This document shows, one piece after another, positions 44,276 through 51,752 of a stretch of DNA of 64,000 nucleotides. The notes under the pieces were generated by a model that saw only the letters and a program-made list of their open reading frames with translations, was not told the origin of the DNA and made no database searches. Position 1 is the stretch's first letter; the number at the start of each line of letters is the position of its first letter. A program made the position numbers and the translations under genes. This DNA is from Pseudomonas maioricensis (GTDB taxonomy: Bacteria; Pseudomonadota; Gammaproteobacteria; Pseudomonadales; Pseudomonadaceae): assembly GCF_022790535.1 (NCBI RefSeq), contig NZ_LOHG01000012.1, positions 113,261 to 177,260 on the forward strand, given 5' to 3'.

Positions 44276-45094
44276 TTATTCGGCTCGCGCCCGCACATGG
44301 ATGACCGCAAAGGGCTCGTTCTGTACCAATTCCACCAGTGACTCCTTGACCAGCTCAAGCACGGCCATGAACGTCACGACTACGCCGAGGCGCCCCTCTT
44401 CGGCGGTAAAGAGTTCGGCAAATGGCACAAATCCGCCGCCTTTCAGCCGCTCCAGCACATCACTCATGCGCTCACGGGTCGACAAGGCCTCACGGCTGAC
44501 CTGATGGCTTTCAAACATGTCGCCACGGCGCAGCACTTCCGCCATGGACATCAACAACTCTTCAAGGCTGACCTCCGGCAACAACTTGCGCGCCCGGGCT
44601 TCGGGAGCGTCCAGCTTGGGAACCACTACATCACGCCCGACACGGCTCAACTGGTCGATACCTTCGGCGGCCACCTTGAAGCGCTCGTACTCCTGCAACC
44701 GGCGGATCAGCTCGGCACGAGGGTCGTCTTCCTCTTCTTCGGCTTCGGCGGAACGCGGCAGCAGCATGCGCGACTTGATTTCCGCCAGCATGGCGGCCAT
44801 CACCAGGTACTCTGCAGCAAGTTCCAGACGCACCGTTTTCATCAGTTCGACATAGCCCATGTACTGCTTGGTGATCTCCGCCACCGGGATGTCGAGGATG
44901 TCGATGTTCTGCTTACGGATCAGATAGAGCAACAGGTCCAACGGGCCTTCAAAAGCCTCAAGAAAGACTTCCAGCGCATCCGGCGGGATATACAGATCCA
45001 TTGGCATCTGCGTAACCGCCTGGCCGTAGACCATGGCGAACGGCAGTTCTTGTTGAGCGTCGGCCTGACTGTCAACGGTTTCTACCGTAGCCAT
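44276..45094 (-). CDS. scpA: Segregation and condensation protein A
   Basis: A 272-aa kleisin that bridges Smc heads. FEGPLDLLLYLIRKQNIDIL is the N-terminal helical domain, and the C-terminal winged helix contains LLELVKE-type sequence (VLELVKESLVELVQ). ATG 45094 overlaps the stop of the upstream gene (TGATG) after a GAGG; a TTG one codon earlier is the other option. Operon with scpB. Confidence 0.93.
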   Translation of the reverse strand: MATVETVDSQADAQQELPFAMVYGQAVTQMPMDLYIPPDALEVFLEAFEGPLDLLLYLIRKQNIDILDIPVAEITKQYMGYVELMKTVRLELAAEYLVMAAMLAEIKSRMLLPRSAEAEEEEDDPRAELIRRLQEYERFKVAAEGIDQLSRVGRDVVVPKLDAPEARARKLLPEVSLEELLMSMAEVLRRGDMFESHQVSREALSTRERMSDVLERLKGGGFVPFAELFTAEEGRLGVVVTFMAVLELVKESLVELVQNEPFAVIHVRARAE

Positions 45095-45723
45095 CAAGCC
45101 TCAACACCAAATGGTGACGGATCGCCGCAACCGACACGAACGACCTCAGGCTCATCGCCGGTCAGGTTGATCACTGTCGAGGCGGAAATCCCGCCCATGC
45201 CGCCATCAATGATCAGGTCGACCTGACGCTCGAGGGTCTGGCGCATCTCATAGGGGTCACTCAGCGGCACGCTTTCCCCCGGCAGGATAAGACTGACGCT
45301 CATGAGTGGCTCGCCCAATTCCTCAAGCAAAGCCTGGGCGATAGGATGCTTAGGCACCCGCAAGCCGATTGTCCGGCGCTTGGGATGCAAAATCAGCCGT
45401 GGCACTTCCCGCGTGGCATTCAGAATAAAGGTGTAAGGCCCGGGCGTGTGGGCCTTGAGTGCACGAAACGCACCGGTATCGACCTTGGCGAACAGCCCCA
45501 ATTGAGACAGGTCGCAGCACATCAACGTGAAGTTGTGCTTGTCGTCCAGCTGGCGCAGACGGCGAATGCGCTCGATGGCGCTTTTATCACCGAGCTGACA
45601 GCCCAGGGCGTAGGAGGAATCTGTTGGGTAGATCACCAAACCGCCCGCTTTAATAATTTCCACGGCCTGTTTGATCAGGCGCGGTTGCGGGTTCTCCGGG
45701 TGGACCTGGAAAAATTGACTCAC
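45094..45723 (-). CDS. Sua5/YciO/YrdC family protein, YciO type
   Basis: A 209-aa protein of the threonylcarbamoyl-AMP synthase fold. GTG 45723 gives MSQFFQVHPENPQPRLI, the usual YciO N-terminus, with AGGAAG six bases upstream. IYPTDSSYALGCQL is the substrate-binding motif. YciO differs from TsaC and its activity in t6A synthesis is weak or uncertain. It lies upstream of scpA and downstream of the PHP gene, as in many gammaproteobacteria. Confidence 0.9.
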   Translation of the reverse strand: MSQFFQVHPENPQPRLIKQAVEIIKAGGLVIYPTDSSYALGCQLGDKSAIERIRRLRQLDDKHNFTLMCCDLSQLGLFAKVDTGAFRALKAHTPGPYTFILNATREVPRLILHPKRRTIGLRVPKHPIAQALLEELGEPLMSVSLILPGESVPLSDPYEMRQTLERQVDLIIDGGMGGISASTVINLTGDEPEVVRVGCGDPSPFGVEA

Positions 45724-45736
45724 GGTATCTTCCTGT

Positions 45737-46600
45737 TCAGAAGGCAGCAGTAGACTGATCATGTTTGAACCGGGACCAAAGGGGCGGCAGGTCTTCCGGC
45801 ACCGGACGATAGACGCCTATCTCGGACCAGCCACCAGGAGCATGGAAATCACTGCCAGCGGTTACCAGCAGGCCAAATTCACGCGCCAGAATGGCCAGGG
45901 TTCCAACCTGCTCTGCAGGTTGCAGGCCATTGACTACTTCAATCGCATGGCCACCCGCTTCAAGAAAAGCTGCGACCAGCTTACGACGCTTGCTACGGGT
46001 GAAATCATAATGCGAGGGGTGCGCAAGACTGACCCAGGCCCCCGATTCACGCAAGGTGCCGACGGTTTCTTCCAGCGTAGGCCAATGTTGTTTCACATCG
46101 CCCAGCTTGCCCGCTCCCAGCCACTTACGGAAAGCTTCAGCGCGATCCTTGACGAAACCTGCCCGCACCATGAAGTCTGCGAAATGCGGACGAGCCGGAG
46201 CATTGCCACTGTCGCCCAGCTCTTGCTGAATGGCGCGAGCACCTTCCAGCGCTCCAGGCATACCTTTGATCGCCAATTTGCGACTGATTTCTTCGGCGCG
46301 CAACCAGCGTCCATCGTGCAAACGGGCTATTGCAGCGAGCAGAGGGGGTGCATCCATGGCAAAACCGTACCCGAGAATATGGATGGTTGCCCCACCCCAG
46401 GTGCACGAAAGCTCGACACCGTTAACCAGTTGCATACCCAGTGAAAGCGCCGCAGTCCGGGCTTCTTCGAGACCTTCGAGGGTGTCGTGATCCGTCAGGG
46501 AAAGGACGCGCACGCCATTCTCGTAAGCACGCGCAACCAATGCCGTGGGCGCAAGAGCGCCGTCGGAGGCTGTGCTGTGGCAGTGCAGGTCAACATTCAT
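45737..46600 (-). CDS. PHP-domain phosphoesterase, RNase AM / TrpH type
   Basis: A 287-aa PHP protein. ATG 46600 gives MNVDLHCHSTASDGALAP; HCH and the later SLTDHDT are the first metal-binding motifs, GVELS and the C-terminal SDFHAP the others. E. coli RNase AM (YciV/TrpH) is a 5'-3' exonuclease acting on small RNAs and rRNA ends, and also hydrolyses pAp; the assignment is by family resemblance and neighbourhood. Divergent from yciB over 66 bp. Confidence 0.9.
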   Translation of the reverse strand: MNVDLHCHSTASDGALAPTALVARAYENGVRVLSLTDHDTLEGLEEARTAALSLGMQLVNGVELSCTWGGATIHILGYGFAMDAPPLLAAIARLHDGRWLRAEEISRKLAIKGMPGALEGARAIQQELGDSGNAPARPHFADFMVRAGFVKDRAEAFRKWLGAGKLGDVKQHWPTLEETVGTLRESGAWVSLAHPSHYDFTRSKRRKLVAAFLEAGGHAIEVVNGLQPAEQVGTLAILAREFGLLVTAGSDFHAPGGWSEIGVYRPVPEDLPPLWSRFKHDQSTAAF

Positions 46601-46666
46601 AGGTGGCGCTTTCGCTGTCATTGATGTTTGTTATTATGCCGCCACATCCTGCTTCTGGCTGCCATT

Positions 46667-47269
46667 GTGAAACAATTCATCGACTTCATCCCGCTGCTGC
46701 TGTTTTTCATCGTTTACAAAATCGAACCTCGTGCCGTCGAGTTCCTGGGCAACAGCTACACACTGGGCGGTATTTTCAGTGCGACCGCCATGCTGATCGT
46801 CAGTTCAGTGGTGGTCTACGGCATTCTGTTCGTCAAACAGGGCAAACTGGAAAAAAGCCAGTGGCTGACGCTGGTTGCCTGTCTGGTGTTCGGTAGCCTG
46901 ACCCTGGCCTTTCACAGCGAAACTTTCCTCAAGTGGAAAGCGCCCGTGGTGAACTGGCTGTTTGCGCTGGCCTTTGCCGGAAGCCATTTCATTGGCGACC
47001 GCCCGCTGATTCAACGCATCATGGGGCACGCACTGAGCTTGCCGAAACCAATCTGGACCAAGCTGAACATTGCCTGGATCATCTTCTTCCTGTTCTGCGG
47101 CGCGGCCAATCTTTATGTGGCTTTCACTTATCAGGAATTCTGGGTCGATTTCAAAGTATTCGGCAGCCTGGGCATGACTCTGGTATTCCTGATCGCTCAG
47201 GGTCTATACCTTGCCAAACACATGCATGACCCTGCTTCCGCACCGCCCCCAACAAAAACCGAGGACTGA
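46667..47269 (+). CDS. yciB: YciB inner-membrane protein (septation protein A family)
   Basis: A 200-aa polytopic protein with about five membrane helices. GTG 46667 gives MKQFIDFIPLLLFFIVYK, the family N-terminus; the 13 codons before it are not conserved. HFIGDRPLIQRIM and TKLNIAWIIFF are typical. YciB takes part in envelope and septum synthesis. yciI follows after one base. Confidence 0.93.
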   Translation: MKQFIDFIPLLLFFIVYKIEPRAVEFLGNSYTLGGIFSATAMLIVSSVVVYGILFVKQGKLEKSQWLTLVACLVFGSLTLAFHSETFLKWKAPVVNWLFALAFAGSHFIGDRPLIQRIMGHALSLPKPIWTKLNIAWIIFFLFCGAANLYVAFTYQEFWVDFKVFGSLGMTLVFLIAQGLYLAKHMHDPASAPPPTKTED

Positions 47270-47270
47270 C

Positions 47271-47570
47271 ATGCTCTACGCAATCATTGCAACAGACGTC
47301 GAAAATTCCCTGGAAAAACGCCTGAGCGTGCGCCCGGCTCATCTGGACCGCCTCAATGCGCTCAAAGACGAGGGGCGCTTGATCCTGGCCGGACCTAATC
47401 CGGCCGTAGACAGCAATGAGCCTGGCGCCGCCGGGTTCTCGGGCAGCCTGATCGTGGCCGAGTTCGAGTCGCTGAGCGCAGCAAAGACCTGGGCCGAAGC
47501 TGATCCGTTCGTCAAGGCGGGCGTCTACGCCAACGTCGTTGTGAAGCCTTTCAAGAAAGTCCTGCCTTAA
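47271..47570 (+). CDS. yciI: YciI family protein
   Basis: A 99-aa ferredoxin-like-fold protein. RPAHLDRLNALKDEGRLILAG carries the conserved His (in part), and AKTWAEADPFVKAGVY is the second motif. ATG one base after the yciB stop. YciI proteins resemble muconolactone isomerase; their activity is unproven. A nine-bp hairpin without U-tract follows at 47596-47619. Confidence 0.92.
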   Translation: MLYAIIATDVENSLEKRLSVRPAHLDRLNALKDEGRLILAGPNPAVDSNEPGAAGFSGSLIVAEFESLSAAKTWAEADPFVKAGVYANVVVKPFKKVLP

Positions 47571-47679
47571 ATTTACTCTTGCGATACACCCTGTAATCGC
47601 TGCCGCTCAAGGCAGCGATGACAAAATCTCCCGCTCTGACGCTAATCATTCTCAACGCCCTGCCGACAACCTGCTGAAT

Positions 47680-47706
47680 GTTCTATAAAAACCGTTCTAT
47701 AAGAAC
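47680..47706. promoter_or_regulatory. Palindrome with half-site, candidate operator/promoter of the Cpx module
   Basis: GTTCTATAAGAAC (47694-47706) is a near-perfect palindrome, GTTCT/AGAAC, and its left half GTTCTATAA is repeated 14 bp upstream (47680-47688). It lies 56 nt before the ATG of the coiled-coil gene. TTCTATAA could also serve as -10 material. The binding protein is unknown. Confidence 0.4.
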
Positions 47707-47761
47707 ACTGCCGTCTAAAAGTGCGGCCGTTGAACACACGGACGCTGAAACAGGAGTTCAG

Positions 47762-48169
47762 ATGCGGGCATGTCTACTGGTTGTTGTGTTGGCAATGGGT
47801 GCGACTACCGTCCAGGCCGAGGAAACGAGTGGTTCCGGTACCTCCTATGCGTTGCCGCTGCCGACCACTGCTGCTCAGATCAGCGATCTTCAGCAACGCC
47901 TGAAAGAAAGCGAGCGCCAGCGCGAAGAACTCCTCAAGCAGGTGCAGAACGCTGACGCCGCACGCGAGAGCGCCCAACTCAGTCGCCTGCGCCAAGAGAA
48001 CCAAAGGCTCAAGTTACAGCTCAAAGAAGCACAATCGGCCGAACCGCAACGTATCCTGACCGAACAGCAACAATGGTTCGTCACCGGAGGGGGTGTTGCG
48101 CTGATAGCCCTCCTGTGCGGTATCTTTGCCCGCGGTGGACGTAAGCAGCGTCGACAGTGGCTAAATTGA
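47762..48169 (+). CDS. Small membrane-anchored coiled-coil protein
   Basis: A 135-aa protein with a signal peptide (MRACLLVVVLAMGATTVQA), a coiled coil (about 38-95, rich in Gln/Arg/Glu/Leu), one C-terminal membrane helix (about 103-125, WFVTGGGVALIALLCGIFA) and a basic end (RGGRKQRRQWLN). CAGGAG precedes the ATG at 47762. The layout recalls the C-terminal part of YgiM-like (TIGR04211) proteins without their SH3 domain. It stops 7 bp before cpxR and so is very likely part of the Cpx operon, perhaps as an accessory sensor. Function not known. Confidence 0.8.
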   Translation: MRACLLVVVLAMGATTVQAEETSGSGTSYALPLPTTAAQISDLQQRLKESERQREELLKQVQNADAARESAQLSRLRQENQRLKLQLKEAQSAEPQRILTEQQQWFVTGGGVALIALLCGIFARGGRKQRRQWLN

Positions 48170-48176
48170 GTGAGAA

Positions 48177-48854
48177 ATGAGCGAGCTGTTACTTATTGAT
48201 GATGACCAGGAGCTCTGCGAGCTCCTGAGTAGCTGGCTGAGCCAGGAAGGCTTTCTGGTCCGCGCCTGTCACGACGGCAACAGTGCCCGTCGCGCCCTTG
48301 CCGAATCCGCACCTGCTGCGGTCGTTCTGGATGTCATGCTCCCCGACGGCAGCGGTCTGGAACTGCTCAAGCAGTTGCGCAGCGATCATCCGGACCTGCC
48401 GGTATTGATGCTGTCTGCACGCGGTGAGCCTCTGGACCGGATTCTGGGTCTGGAACTGGGTGCCGATGATTACCTGGCCAAACCCTGCGACCCTCGCGAA
48501 CTGACCGCCCGCCTTCGTGCGGTGTTGCGTCGTAGCCACCCGACGGCCGTATCGACACAGCTGGAACTGGGCGACCTGAGCTTCAGCCCGGTGCGCGGCG
48601 TGGTAATCATCAACGATCAGGAGCTGGTTCTGACCGTCTCTGAAAGCCGATTGCTCGAAGCCCTGTTGCGCCAGCCTGGTGAACCGCTGGACAAGCAGGA
48701 ACTGGCGCAATTGGCACTGGGCCGCAAGCTGACCCTTTACGATCGCAGCCTGGACATGCACGTGAGCAACCTGCGCAAGAAAATCGGCCCGCACCCTGAC
48801 GGCCGCCCGCGCATCGTTGCGCTGCGTAGCCGCGGTTATTACTACAGCGTGTAG
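48177..48854 (+). CDS. cpxR: Response regulator, CpxR-like
   Basis: A 225-aa OmpR-type regulator. The receiver domain has Asp8-Asp10, phospho-acceptor Asp52 (VVLDVMLPD) and Lys102 (YLAKPCD). The winged-helix DNA-binding domain follows from about 125, ending DMHVSNLRKKIGPHPDGRPR (in part) and RSRGYYYSV. It matches CpxR of P. aeruginosa in context: Spy/CpxP-like gene and histidine kinase next on the same strand. Confidence 0.9.
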   Translation: MSELLLIDDDQELCELLSSWLSQEGFLVRACHDGNSARRALAESAPAAVVLDVMLPDGSGLELLKQLRSDHPDLPVLMLSARGEPLDRILGLELGADDYLAKPCDPRELTARLRAVLRRSHPTAVSTQLELGDLSFSPVRGVVIINDQELVLTVSESRLLEALLRQPGEPLDKQELAQLALGRKLTLYDRSLDMHVSNLRKKIGPHPDGRPRIVALRSRGYYYSV

Positions 48855-48894
48855 TCGCTTTGGCGCTGCATCCAAGCAGGAACAGTGCTTGTGC

Positions 48895-48914
48895 GGGAGC
48901 AGAGCTCTGCTCCC
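48895..48914. repeat. Short perfect palindrome after cpxR
   Basis: GGGAGCAGAGCTCTGCTCCC is a perfect 20-bp palindrome, 40 bp after the cpxR stop. Flanks GTGC and ACA resemble the GTGGGAGC-headed repeats in this window. With no U-tract it is not a normal terminator. Confidence 0.6.
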
Positions 48915-48963
48915 ACAATTCCCCCACGTTAAATTCTATATGTCAGCCCACTCTCTCCCCCTC

Positions 48964-48979
48964 TTTACCCAAGCTTTAC
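48964..48979. promoter_or_regulatory. CpxR-box candidate upstream of the Spy/CpxP-like gene
   Basis: TTTAC-N6-TTTAC (48964-48968 and 48975-48979), which on the other strand is GTAAA-N6-GTAAA, the recognised form of the CpxR site. The two half-sites are 11 bp apart, one helical turn. It lies 84 bp before the ATG of the Spy/CpxP-like gene. A possible -10, CTAAACT, is at 49011-49017, putting the box near -50. Confidence 0.65.
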
Positions 48980-49062
48980 AGTAGCCTGACGGCTCTTGAC
49001 CTTGATCTCCCTAAACTGGCCTCAACCGGCAACGAGCCGGATTCGAGACAAGGAGATACACC

Positions 49063-49500
49063 ATGCGCAAGACTCTTATCGCTTTGATGTTCGCTGCTGC
49101 ACTGCCTACCGTTGCAATGGCTGCTCCTGGAGATGGCCCTGGTTTTGGTCCAGGTCCTGAAGGTCCACGTGCTGGCATGCACCATGACCGCGGTCCTTTC
49201 GAAAAGCTGGACCTGAGCCGCGAACAGCGTCAACAGATCGGCAAACTGATGGGCGAGCGAATGCACGACCGCAAGGACATCACTGAAAAGTATCTGGCCA
49301 AGCTGTCACCCGCGGACCAGAAAGCCATGAAAGACGAACTGGACGCCAAGCGCACCAAGACTGACAGCGATATCCGTGCGCTGCTCAAGCCTGAGCAGCA
49401 GAAGGAATTCGACGAAATGAAGAAAGAGCGCGCAGCAAAGATGGCCGAACGCGCTGAATTCGAAGCGTGGAAGGCGCAAAAAGCGCAAAAAGCCCAGTAA
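49063..49500 (+). CDS. Spy/CpxP family periplasmic protein
   Basis: A 145-aa periplasmic protein with a signal peptide (cut after MAMA, about residue 21). It is rich in Lys/Glu/Asp/Met helices, with LxxEQ motifs LSREQRQQ (about 50-57) and LKPEQQKEF (about 108-116), the LTxxQ-type signature of Spy and CpxP. A Gly/Pro/His start (about 22-45) precedes the helices. These proteins act as periplasmic chaperones and damp the Cpx sensor. AAGGAG is seven bases before the ATG. Confidence 0.9.
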   Translation: MRKTLIALMFAAALPTVAMAAPGDGPGFGPGPEGPRAGMHHDRGPFEKLDLSREQRQQIGKLMGERMHDRKDITEKYLAKLSPADQKAMKDELDAKRTKTDSDIRALLKPEQQKEFDEMKKERAAKMAERAEFEAWKAQKAQKAQ

Positions 49501-49516
49501 GCTACTGGTCCACCTG

Positions 49517-49545
49517 AACCCGGCACTCCCCAAGCGTGCCGGGTT
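49517..49545 (+). terminator. Attenuator-like hairpin between the Spy/CpxP-like gene and cpxA
   Basis: Ten-base arms AACCCGGCAC (49517-49526) and GTGCCGGGTT (49536-49545) pair perfectly around nine bases. Then TCTCTATTTT follows, a broken T-tract. It lies in the 66-bp gap between the two genes and would lower, not abolish, cpxA expression. Confidence 0.7.
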
Positions 49546-49566
49546 TCTCTATTTTGAGGTTGTCCC

Positions 49567-50904
49567 GTGCGTTCATTGTTCTGGCGAATCCTGGCTAGCT
49601 TCTGGCTGGCCATTGCCCTGGTTGCAGGCCTGTCCATTCTGCTCGGCCACATGCTTAATCAAGACGCATGGATCCTCAGCCGTCATCCGCTGCTGAGTCA
49701 TTTGCCGCAGACCTGGACCGAGCAATACGAAAACCAGGGCGCAGATGCCGCGCAGGATTACCTGCAAAGCCTCAAACGCAAGAATCACATGGACGTTCAG
49801 GTCCTCAACGACAATGGCGACCCGGTCGTGCGCGGCACCTTTTCGCCCCGCGCTGCCGCCCTTGAGGCTCGTCAGGGCGATGACCCCCGACAGCTTCCGT
49901 GGCGTCGCCTGACCAGTGAGTACACGAGTGAAAAAACCGGGGAAACCTACCTGTTCATTTACCGTATCCCTCACCCGGAGCTGGATGCGTGGCACCGCGA
50001 CAGTTTGATGTGGCCGCTCAGCGCGCTGGGAATTGCGCTGGTGGTGCTGACCCTGTTCAGTTTGCTGGTGACTTTGTCGATCACTCGCCCCCTCAGCCGC
50101 CTGCGCGGTGCGGTGCATGATCTTGGGCAAACCACTTATCAACAAAACAGTCTCGCGCAACTGGCGAACCGCCGGGATGAATTCGGCGTGCTGGCAACCG
50201 ACTTCAACCGTATGGGCGCGCGACTGCAGAGCCTGATCGGCAGCCAGCGTCAGTTGCTGCGCGATGTATCCCATGAGCTGCGCTCCCCCTTGGCGCGCTT
50301 GCGTATTGCGCTGGCGCTGGCAGAACGCGCGGAACCGGCCGAACGGGAAAAGCTCTGGCCGAGGTTAAGCCGCGAATGTGATCGACTGGAGGCACTGATC
50401 AGCGAGATCCTTGCGCTGGCGCGGCTTGATGCGCAACTGAGCAGCGCTGAGCCCATTGATCTCAACGCGCTGCTACTGCGCCTCAGGAATGATGCAAATC
50501 TGGACGGTGGCGACCAGCAAATTGCCGTGCACGTCGAGCAGAACCTGCATCTGCATGGCTGGCCCGACATGATTGAGCGAGCAACCGATAACCTGCTGCG
50601 CAATGCGTTGCGCTTCAATCCGCCCGGTGAAACCGTCGAAGTGCAGGCAAAGCGGGTCGGTGACAGGCTGCAGTTAAGCGTGCGTGACCATGGCCCTGGC
50701 GTGGCGGCTGAGCACCTGACGCAATTGGGCGAGCCGTTTTACCGCGCTCCCGGCCAGACCGCAGCGGGTCATGGCCTGGGCCTGGCAATTGCTCGCCGTG
50801 CAGCTCAACGTCATGGCGGGGAATTGATTCTGGGCAATCATCCCGAGGGCGGGTTTCTGGCGATTATTGATTTGCCGGCGGAGCCGAAGAGTTCGGTGGC
50901 CTAA
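49567..50904 (+). CDS. cpxA: Sensor histidine kinase, CpxA-like
   Basis: A 445-aa kinase. Helix 1 is about 7-28, then a periplasmic loop to about 145, helix 2 about 148-171 (LSALGIALVVLTLFSLL), HAMP (about 172-225), HisKA with His236 (DVSHELRSP), and HATPase with N box (NLLRNALRF), RDHGPGV and GHGLGLAIA. Start is GTG after GAGG. The partner is CpxR. The 1.4 kb of other sequence between cpxR and cpxA holds the Spy/CpxP-like gene. Confidence 0.9.
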   Translation: MRSLFWRILASFWLAIALVAGLSILLGHMLNQDAWILSRHPLLSHLPQTWTEQYENQGADAAQDYLQSLKRKNHMDVQVLNDNGDPVVRGTFSPRAAALEARQGDDPRQLPWRRLTSEYTSEKTGETYLFIYRIPHPELDAWHRDSLMWPLSALGIALVVLTLFSLLVTLSITRPLSRLRGAVHDLGQTTYQQNSLAQLANRRDEFGVLATDFNRMGARLQSLIGSQRQLLRDVSHELRSPLARLRIALALAERAEPAEREKLWPRLSRECDRLEALISEILALARLDAQLSSAEPIDLNALLLRLRNDANLDGGDQQIAVHVEQNLHLHGWPDMIERATDNLLRNALRFNPPGETVEVQAKRVGDRLQLSVRDHGPGVAAEHLTQLGEPFYRAPGQTAAGHGLGLAIARRAAQRHGGELILGNHPEGGFLAIIDLPAEPKSSVA

Positions 50905-50932
50905 TCCATTTTGCGGCAAATACACATTCCGC

Positions 50933-51004
50933 TGTAGGAGCTGCCGAAGGCTGCGAAAACGATTTTTCTGACACTCCGCTTCGCAGCCTTCGGCAGCTCC
51001 TACA
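50933..51004. repeat. REP-type inverted repeat, twin of 43431-43502
   Basis: 25-bp perfect arms (50933-50957, 50980-51004) identical to those at 43431; only the 22-base loop differs. It sits between the convergent cpxA and nitroreductase genes, where it may help end both transcripts. Confidence 0.92.
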
Positions 51005-51028
51005 GAAGAACTTCAGCATTCCAGCCCC

Positions 51029-51589
51029 TCAGCCCTGCCACTCACTCACAAAATCCACCACATCCACTTTCGCAGCAACACGTGGCGGGTTCTGTGGCGT
51101 GCCCAGATACAGAAAGGCGATCACCTCCTCGTCATCCGCCAGGCCAAAACCTTTGGCGACTAGCGGCGAATAAGACAGCTCACCGGTGCGCCATACCGCG
51201 CCAACGCCCAGCGCATAAGACGCCAGCAATACACTGTGCGCCGCACACCCTGCGGTAATCAACTGCTCGGCTTTTGGCACTTTGTAGTGATCCTGCAGAC
51301 GGGCAACTACAACCACAACCAGTGGCGCGCGTAGCGGGCCGAGGCGTGCTTTGTCCAAGGCTTGCGGTGTCACTTCCGATCCACTGGCCTGCAACGCCTC
51401 TGCGAGTAAATCCCCCATGCGCTCACGGGCTGCGCCTTCCACCGTGATAAACCGGAACGGGCGCAACTGTCCATGATCCGGGGCGCGCATGGCTGCACTG
51501 AACAGGATTTCACGCTGGGCTGCATCCGGGGCCGGGTCGATCAATCGTGGGACCGAGACACGATTGAGCAATACGTCGAGCGCCTCCAT
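51029..51589 (-). CDS. Nitroreductase family protein, YdjA-like
   Basis: A 186-aa FMN-dependent oxidoreductase of the small YdjA subgroup. RAPDHGQLRPFRFI (about 35-48) is the FMN-binding N-terminal motif, and the C-terminal AFLYLGTPQNPP is typical. GGAGG precedes the ATG at 51589. Substrate unknown. Divergent from trkH over 163 bp. Confidence 0.9.
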   Translation of the reverse strand: MEALDVLLNRVSVPRLIDPAPDAAQREILFSAAMRAPDHGQLRPFRFITVEGAARERMGDLLAEALQASGSEVTPQALDKARLGPLRAPLVVVVVARLQDHYKVPKAEQLITAGCAAHSVLLASYALGVGAVWRTGELSYSPLVAKGFGLADDEEVIAFLYLGTPQNPPRVAAKVDVVDFVSEWQG

Positions 51590-51752
51590 GGGCTACCTCC
51601 TTGAGAAATGTTGGATCATTCTAGAGCCTGTGCACACGGATAACGAACCTGCGAGGCAATTACTTACAGGCTGCGACGCACAGGCCACGGTTTACTTGCC
51701 GTGGGCCGCAGGTAGAATGGCGCCTTTCCCCGAACCTAGTCAGAGTGACTGC

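Noticed and set aside
47596..47619. Hairpin after yciI as a Rho-independent terminator
   Set aside because: The nine-bp stem is perfect, but no T-tract follows (GACAAAATC), so I note it only in the yciI entry.
51681..51706. CACGG/CCGTG hairpin upstream of trkH as a terminator or riboswitch
   Set aside because: Only five base pairs, no U-tract and no recognisable aptamer.
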